A DNA stretch of 64,000 nt from Streptomyces sp. TN58 (lineage in GTDB: Bacteria > Actinomycetota > Actinomycetes > Streptomycetales > Streptomycetaceae): positions 4,656,001-4,720,000 of the forward strand of contig NZ_CP018870.1 of assembly GCF_001941845.1 (NCBI RefSeq), given 5' to 3'. How positions within the stretch are numbered: the first letter of the stretch is position 1; each line of letters starts with the position of its first letter. Both the position numbers and the translations under genes were made by a program. Under the pieces are notes generated by a model. That model worked only from the letters and a program-made list of their open reading frames with translations, made no database searches and was not told the DNA's origin. Of this stretch, positions 60,455 to 64,000 are shown piece by piece.

Positions 60455-61450
60455 ATGACTGCTCCTGCCCCTGCGCCCGCTTCCCGCCGTGTCCTGCTCG
60501 CCGCGCCCCGCGGCTACTGCGCGGGCGTGGACCGAGCCGTGATCGCCGTCGAGAAAGCCCTTGAGCAGTACGGGGCGCCGGTGTATGTCCGCCACGAGAT
60601 CGTGCACAACAAGTACGTCGTCCAGACCCTGGAGAAGAAGGGCGCCATCTTCGTCGAGCGGACGGAGGAGGTGCCCGAGGGCAACATCGTGATGTTCTCC
60701 GCCCACGGCGTCGCCCCGGTCGTCCACGAGGAGGCGGCGCGCGGCAAGCTCGCGACGATCGACGCGACCTGCCCGCTGGTCACCAAGGTCCACAAGGAAG
60801 CCATCCGGTACGCCAACGAGGACTTCGACATCCTCCTCATCGGCCACGAGGGCCACGAGGAGGTCATCGGCACCTCCGGCGAGGCCCCCGACCACATCAC
60901 CATCGTCGACGGCCCCCACGACGTGGACAAGGTCACCGTCCGCGACGAGTCCAAGGTCGTCTGGCTCTCGCAGACCACCCTGTCGGTCGACGAGACCATG
61001 GAGACGGTCGACGCGCTGAAGACGAAGTTCCCGCTGCTCGTATCGCCGCCGAGCGACGACATCTGCTACGCCACCTCGAACCGGCAGGCCGCCGTCAAGG
61101 TGATGGGCGCGGACTCCGACCTGGTCATCGTCGTCGGCTCGAAGAACTCCTCGAACTCCATCCGGCTGGTCGAGGTCGCCAAGGACGCCGGCGCGAAGGC
61201 CGCGTACCTCGTGGACTTCGCGAGCGAGATCGACGAGGCCTGGCTGGACGGCGTCACCACCGTCGGCCTCACCTCGGGCGCCTCGGTGCCGGAGGTCCTG
61301 GTCGAGGAGGTGCTGGAGTGGCTGGCCGCGCGCGGCTACGCGGACGTGGAGATCGTCAAGACGGCGGAGGAGTCCATCACCTTCTCCCTGCCCAAGGAGC
61401 TCCGCCGCGACCTGCGCTCCGAGGCCGCGGAACTGGTCGCAGACAAGTAA
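60455..61450 (+). CDS. ispH: 4-hydroxy-3-methylbut-2-enyl diphosphate reductase
   Basis: The 331-residue enzyme has the three cluster cysteines Cys22 ([10 protein letters not shown]), Cys106 ([11 protein letters not shown]) and Cys204 ([10 protein letters not shown]) of IspH/LytB. It performs the last step of the MEP pathway, reducing HMBPP to isopentenyl and dimethylallyl diphosphate, the substrates of prenyltransferases such as the uppS product. ATG 60455 gives a short Ala/Pro start; the longer frame from 60377 would cross the promoter box. ppgK follows after 21 bases and may be partly co-transcribed. Confidence 0.96.
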   Translation: MTAPAPAPASRRVLLAAPRGYCAGVDRAVIAVEKALEQYGAPVYVRHEIVHNKYVVQTLEKKGAIFVERTEEVPEGNIVMFSAHGVAPVVHEEAARGKLATIDATCPLVTKVHKEAIRYANEDFDILLIGHEGHEEVIGTSGEAPDHITIVDGPHDVDKVTVRDESKVVWLSQTTLSVDETMETVDALKTKFPLLVSPPSDDICYATSNRQAAVKVMGADSDLVIVVGSKNSSNSIRLVEVAKDAGAKAAYLVDFASEIDEAWLDGVTTVGLTSGASVPEVLVEEVLEWLAARGYADVEIVKTAEESITFSLPKELRRDLRSEAAELVADK

Positions 61451-61459
61451 CTCGTTTCG

Positions 61460-61465
61460 TACCGT
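61460..61465 (+). promoter_or_regulatory. -10-like box TACCGT of ppgK
   Basis: TACCGT lies six bases before ATG 61472, in the short ispH-ppgK gap. It suggests an own leaderless transcript for ppgK. Confidence 0.45.
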
Positions 61466-61471
61466 ATGTCC

Positions 61472-62221
61472 ATGCAGATCTTCGGCGTGGACATCGGCGG
61501 ATCCGGGATCAAGGGCGCTCCCGTGGACCTGGAGCGCGGCGACCTGGCGCAGGAGCGCCACAAAGTACTGACACCGCAGCCGGCCACCCCCGACGGGGTG
61601 GCCGGCTGCGTCGTCGAGGTGGTGCGCCACTTCGACTGGGACGGCCCGGTGGGGGTGACCTTCCCGGGCGTGGTCACGGGCGGGGTCACCCGCACGGCGG
61701 CCAACATGGACAAGTCCTGGATCGGCGTGGACACGGCCGCGCTGCTCTCGCGCGGCCTCGGCGGCCGGCCGGTGACGGTGCTGAACGACGCGGACGCGGC
61801 GGGCGTCGCGGAGATGACGTACGGCGCAGGCCGCGGGCGGGACGGCACGGTCCTCCTGCTCACGCTGGGCACGGGCATCGGCAGCGCCCTCTTCACGGAC
61901 GGGCGGCTGGTGCCGAACACGGAGCTGGGCCACCTGGAGCTGAAGGGCCACGACGCGGAGACGCGGGCGTCGGTGAAGGCCAAGGAGGACGGGGACCTCA
62001 CCTGGGAGCGCTGGGCGCACCGGCTGAGCAGGTACATGCGGCATGTGGAGATGCTGTTCTCGCCGGACCTGTTCATCATCGGCGGCGGCGTCAGCCGCAA
62101 GCCGGAGAAGTTCCTGCCGCTGATCGAGGGCGTAAGGGCCGAGATCGTCCCGGCCGGGCTGCAGAACAACGCGGGCATCGTCGGGGCGGCGATGGCGGCC
62201 AAGGGCAAGGCCAAGGGGTAG
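61472..62221 (+). CDS. ppgK: Polyphosphate glucokinase
   Basis: The 249-residue ROK-type kinase starts [19 protein letters not shown] with the phosphate-1 motif. It has [20 protein letters not shown] carrying the catalytic Asp, the phosphate-2 motif [12 protein letters not shown] and [13 protein letters not shown]. PpgK phosphorylates glucose with polyphosphate (and in part ATP) in the cytoplasm. ATG 61472 is preferred over ATG 61466 because it matches the family N-terminus and the TACCGT-N6 spacing. Confidence 0.95.
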   Translation: MQIFGVDIGGSGIKGAPVDLERGDLAQERHKVLTPQPATPDGVAGCVVEVVRHFDWDGPVGVTFPGVVTGGVTRTAANMDKSWIGVDTAALLSRGLGGRPVTVLNDADAAGVAEMTYGAGRGRDGTVLLLTLGTGIGSALFTDGRLVPNTELGHLELKGHDAETRASVKAKEDGDLTWERWAHRLSRYMRHVEMLFSPDLFIIGGGVSRKPEKFLPLIEGVRAEIVPAGLQNNAGIVGAAMAAKGKAKG

Positions 62222-62282
62222 CCGGCGGCCTCCGGGGCGGGTGGCTGGCCCTACGGGGCCGGTGGACGCTACGGGGGACGCG

Positions 62283-62819
62283 TCAGGCTGCGCGGCGCGG
62301 GGCCGACGGGCGCCGGGGGAGGCGGCGCCGGCCGATGAGCACGGCCTTGCGCACCAGCGCGATCAGGGCCGCGACGAGCGTGCCCGCGTACAGCCAGCCC
62401 GCGTGCAGCGACAGTGCGGAGACCAGCCCCATCAGCTGACCGCCGAAGCCGCCGGAACCGCCCGAGATGGGCCACACCCCGGCGGCGAAGGCGATCGGGA
62501 CGCCGATCGGCGCGGTGATCAGGTCCGCCGGACGCACCCAGAGCGCGGTGGCGGCGGCGACGGGCGGGAAGAGCAGCCCGTAGACGAAGAGCGAGGAGCT
62601 GAACAGCAGCCAGCAGATGCCGGCGACGAGCGCCATCGCGGTGCAGGCGAAAAGCCCGCCGCCCAGGCCCGTCAGCCGGGGGCGGGGCATGCGCACACGG
62701 CGTACGGGCGCCGGCCGGGCGGCGCCGCCCTGCGCGGGCACGCCCGCGGGCCGGGAACCCCTGCGCTGGGCCGGGGGTCGCTGCGGGTGAGGCGCCGGTC
62801 GCGTCCTGTATTGCTCCAC
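62283..62819 (-). CDS. DUF6542 membrane protein
   Basis: The 178-residue protein has a Pro/Arg/Gln-rich cytoplasmic N-terminus (1-48) and about four membrane helices from 50 to 160, starting RLTGLGGGLFACTAMALVAG. It ends in a basic tail. It fits DUF6542, a family kept near ispH and ychF in Streptomyces. Function is unknown. GTG 62819 follows TAATTT by six bases, so the mRNA may be leaderless. Confidence 0.82.
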   Translation of the reverse strand: MEQYRTRPAPHPQRPPAQRRGSRPAGVPAQGGAARPAPVRRVRMPRPRLTGLGGGLFACTAMALVAGICWLLFSSSLFVYGLLFPPVAAATALWVRPADLITAPIGVPIAFAAGVWPISGGSGGFGGQLMGLVSALSLHAGWLYAGTLVAALIALVRKAVLIGRRRLPRRPSAPRRAA

Positions 62820-62825
62820 CCCACC

Positions 62826-62831
62826 AAATTA
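62826..62831 (-). promoter_or_regulatory. -10-like box TAATTT of the DUF6542 gene
   Basis: On the minus strand TAATTT-GGTGGG-GTG places the box exactly six bases from the start codon. Confidence 0.5.
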
Positions 62832-62954
62832 GGCGGGAGGGCGGCCGGATCCGGGCCCGGACACGCGTACATCGACCGCCACTCATCGGAAAGTAAACTG
62901 TCCGGTGGCCCACTCCCGGGCCGCCGCCCCCTCCAGCTACGGGAAGTCGCCAAC

Positions 62955-64000
<1,046 letters not shown>

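Overview
The window is very G+C-rich and reads as Streptomyces chromosome. Evidence for this is GTG starts, GTGA/ATGA coupled genes, a WhiB-like regulator, mycothiol-era actinobacterial families (DUF1023, DUF4245, DUF1707, DUF6507, DUF6879) and, on the right, a gene order I recall from the core of the S. coelicolor chromosome: ahpD-ahpC-oxyR, a class A PBP, fumC, class I fumarase, wblI, glpX, xseB-xseA, ispH, ppgK, ychF. That synteny statement is from memory and was not computed.

Left part (1-12.2 kb, accessory). A TetR gene faces an NTF2-like gene across two matching palindromes. A coupled trio (Esx-like protein, DUF1023 alpha/beta hydrolase with a glycine zipper, lipoprotein) is followed by a separate hydrolase and then a type VII-secretion-style toxin locus: two Esx-like proteins, DUF6507, a 955-residue polymorphic toxin with a PD-(D/E)XK nuclease tip, and an Imm49 immunity protein coupled to it. 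A decayed stretch and a further coupled gene (10.4-12.2 kb) look like remains of other toxin/immunity cassettes.

Middle part (12.3-30 kb, mixed). It holds a TetR/DHA2 efflux pair with two operators, a NodB deacetylase, an NTF2-like gene with a hairpin covering its ribosome site, a serine hydrolase, an orphan sugar-binding lipoprotein, a SUKH protein, DUF192, an orphan prepilin peptidase, an aldo-keto reductase, uppS, phoH behind a structured leader, a secreted transglycosylase, an AI-2E-type permease and two tandem paralogous membrane proteins.

Right part (30-64 kb, mainly core). ahpC-ahpD and oxyR diverge. A 1,083-bp IS5-type element sits exactly on the oxyR stop codon. Then come a PadR-ABC-FtsX operon, an SPFH/ribbon-helix-helix pair behind a perfect 16-bp palindrome, the PBP, a SpoIIE-type phosphatase/kinase, DUF402, fumC and a lectin-bearing SGNH hydrolase. 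A small accessory island (49.1-52.2 kb) carries an Scr1-type regulator coupled to DUF6879 and several short Cys-rich genes. After it come the class I fumarase, wblI, glpX, xseBA, ispH, ppgK and the 5' part of ychF. Convergent genes are separated by long perfect hairpins, and nine genes carry a TANNNT-like box 6-7 nt before the start codon, which suggests leaderless mRNAs.
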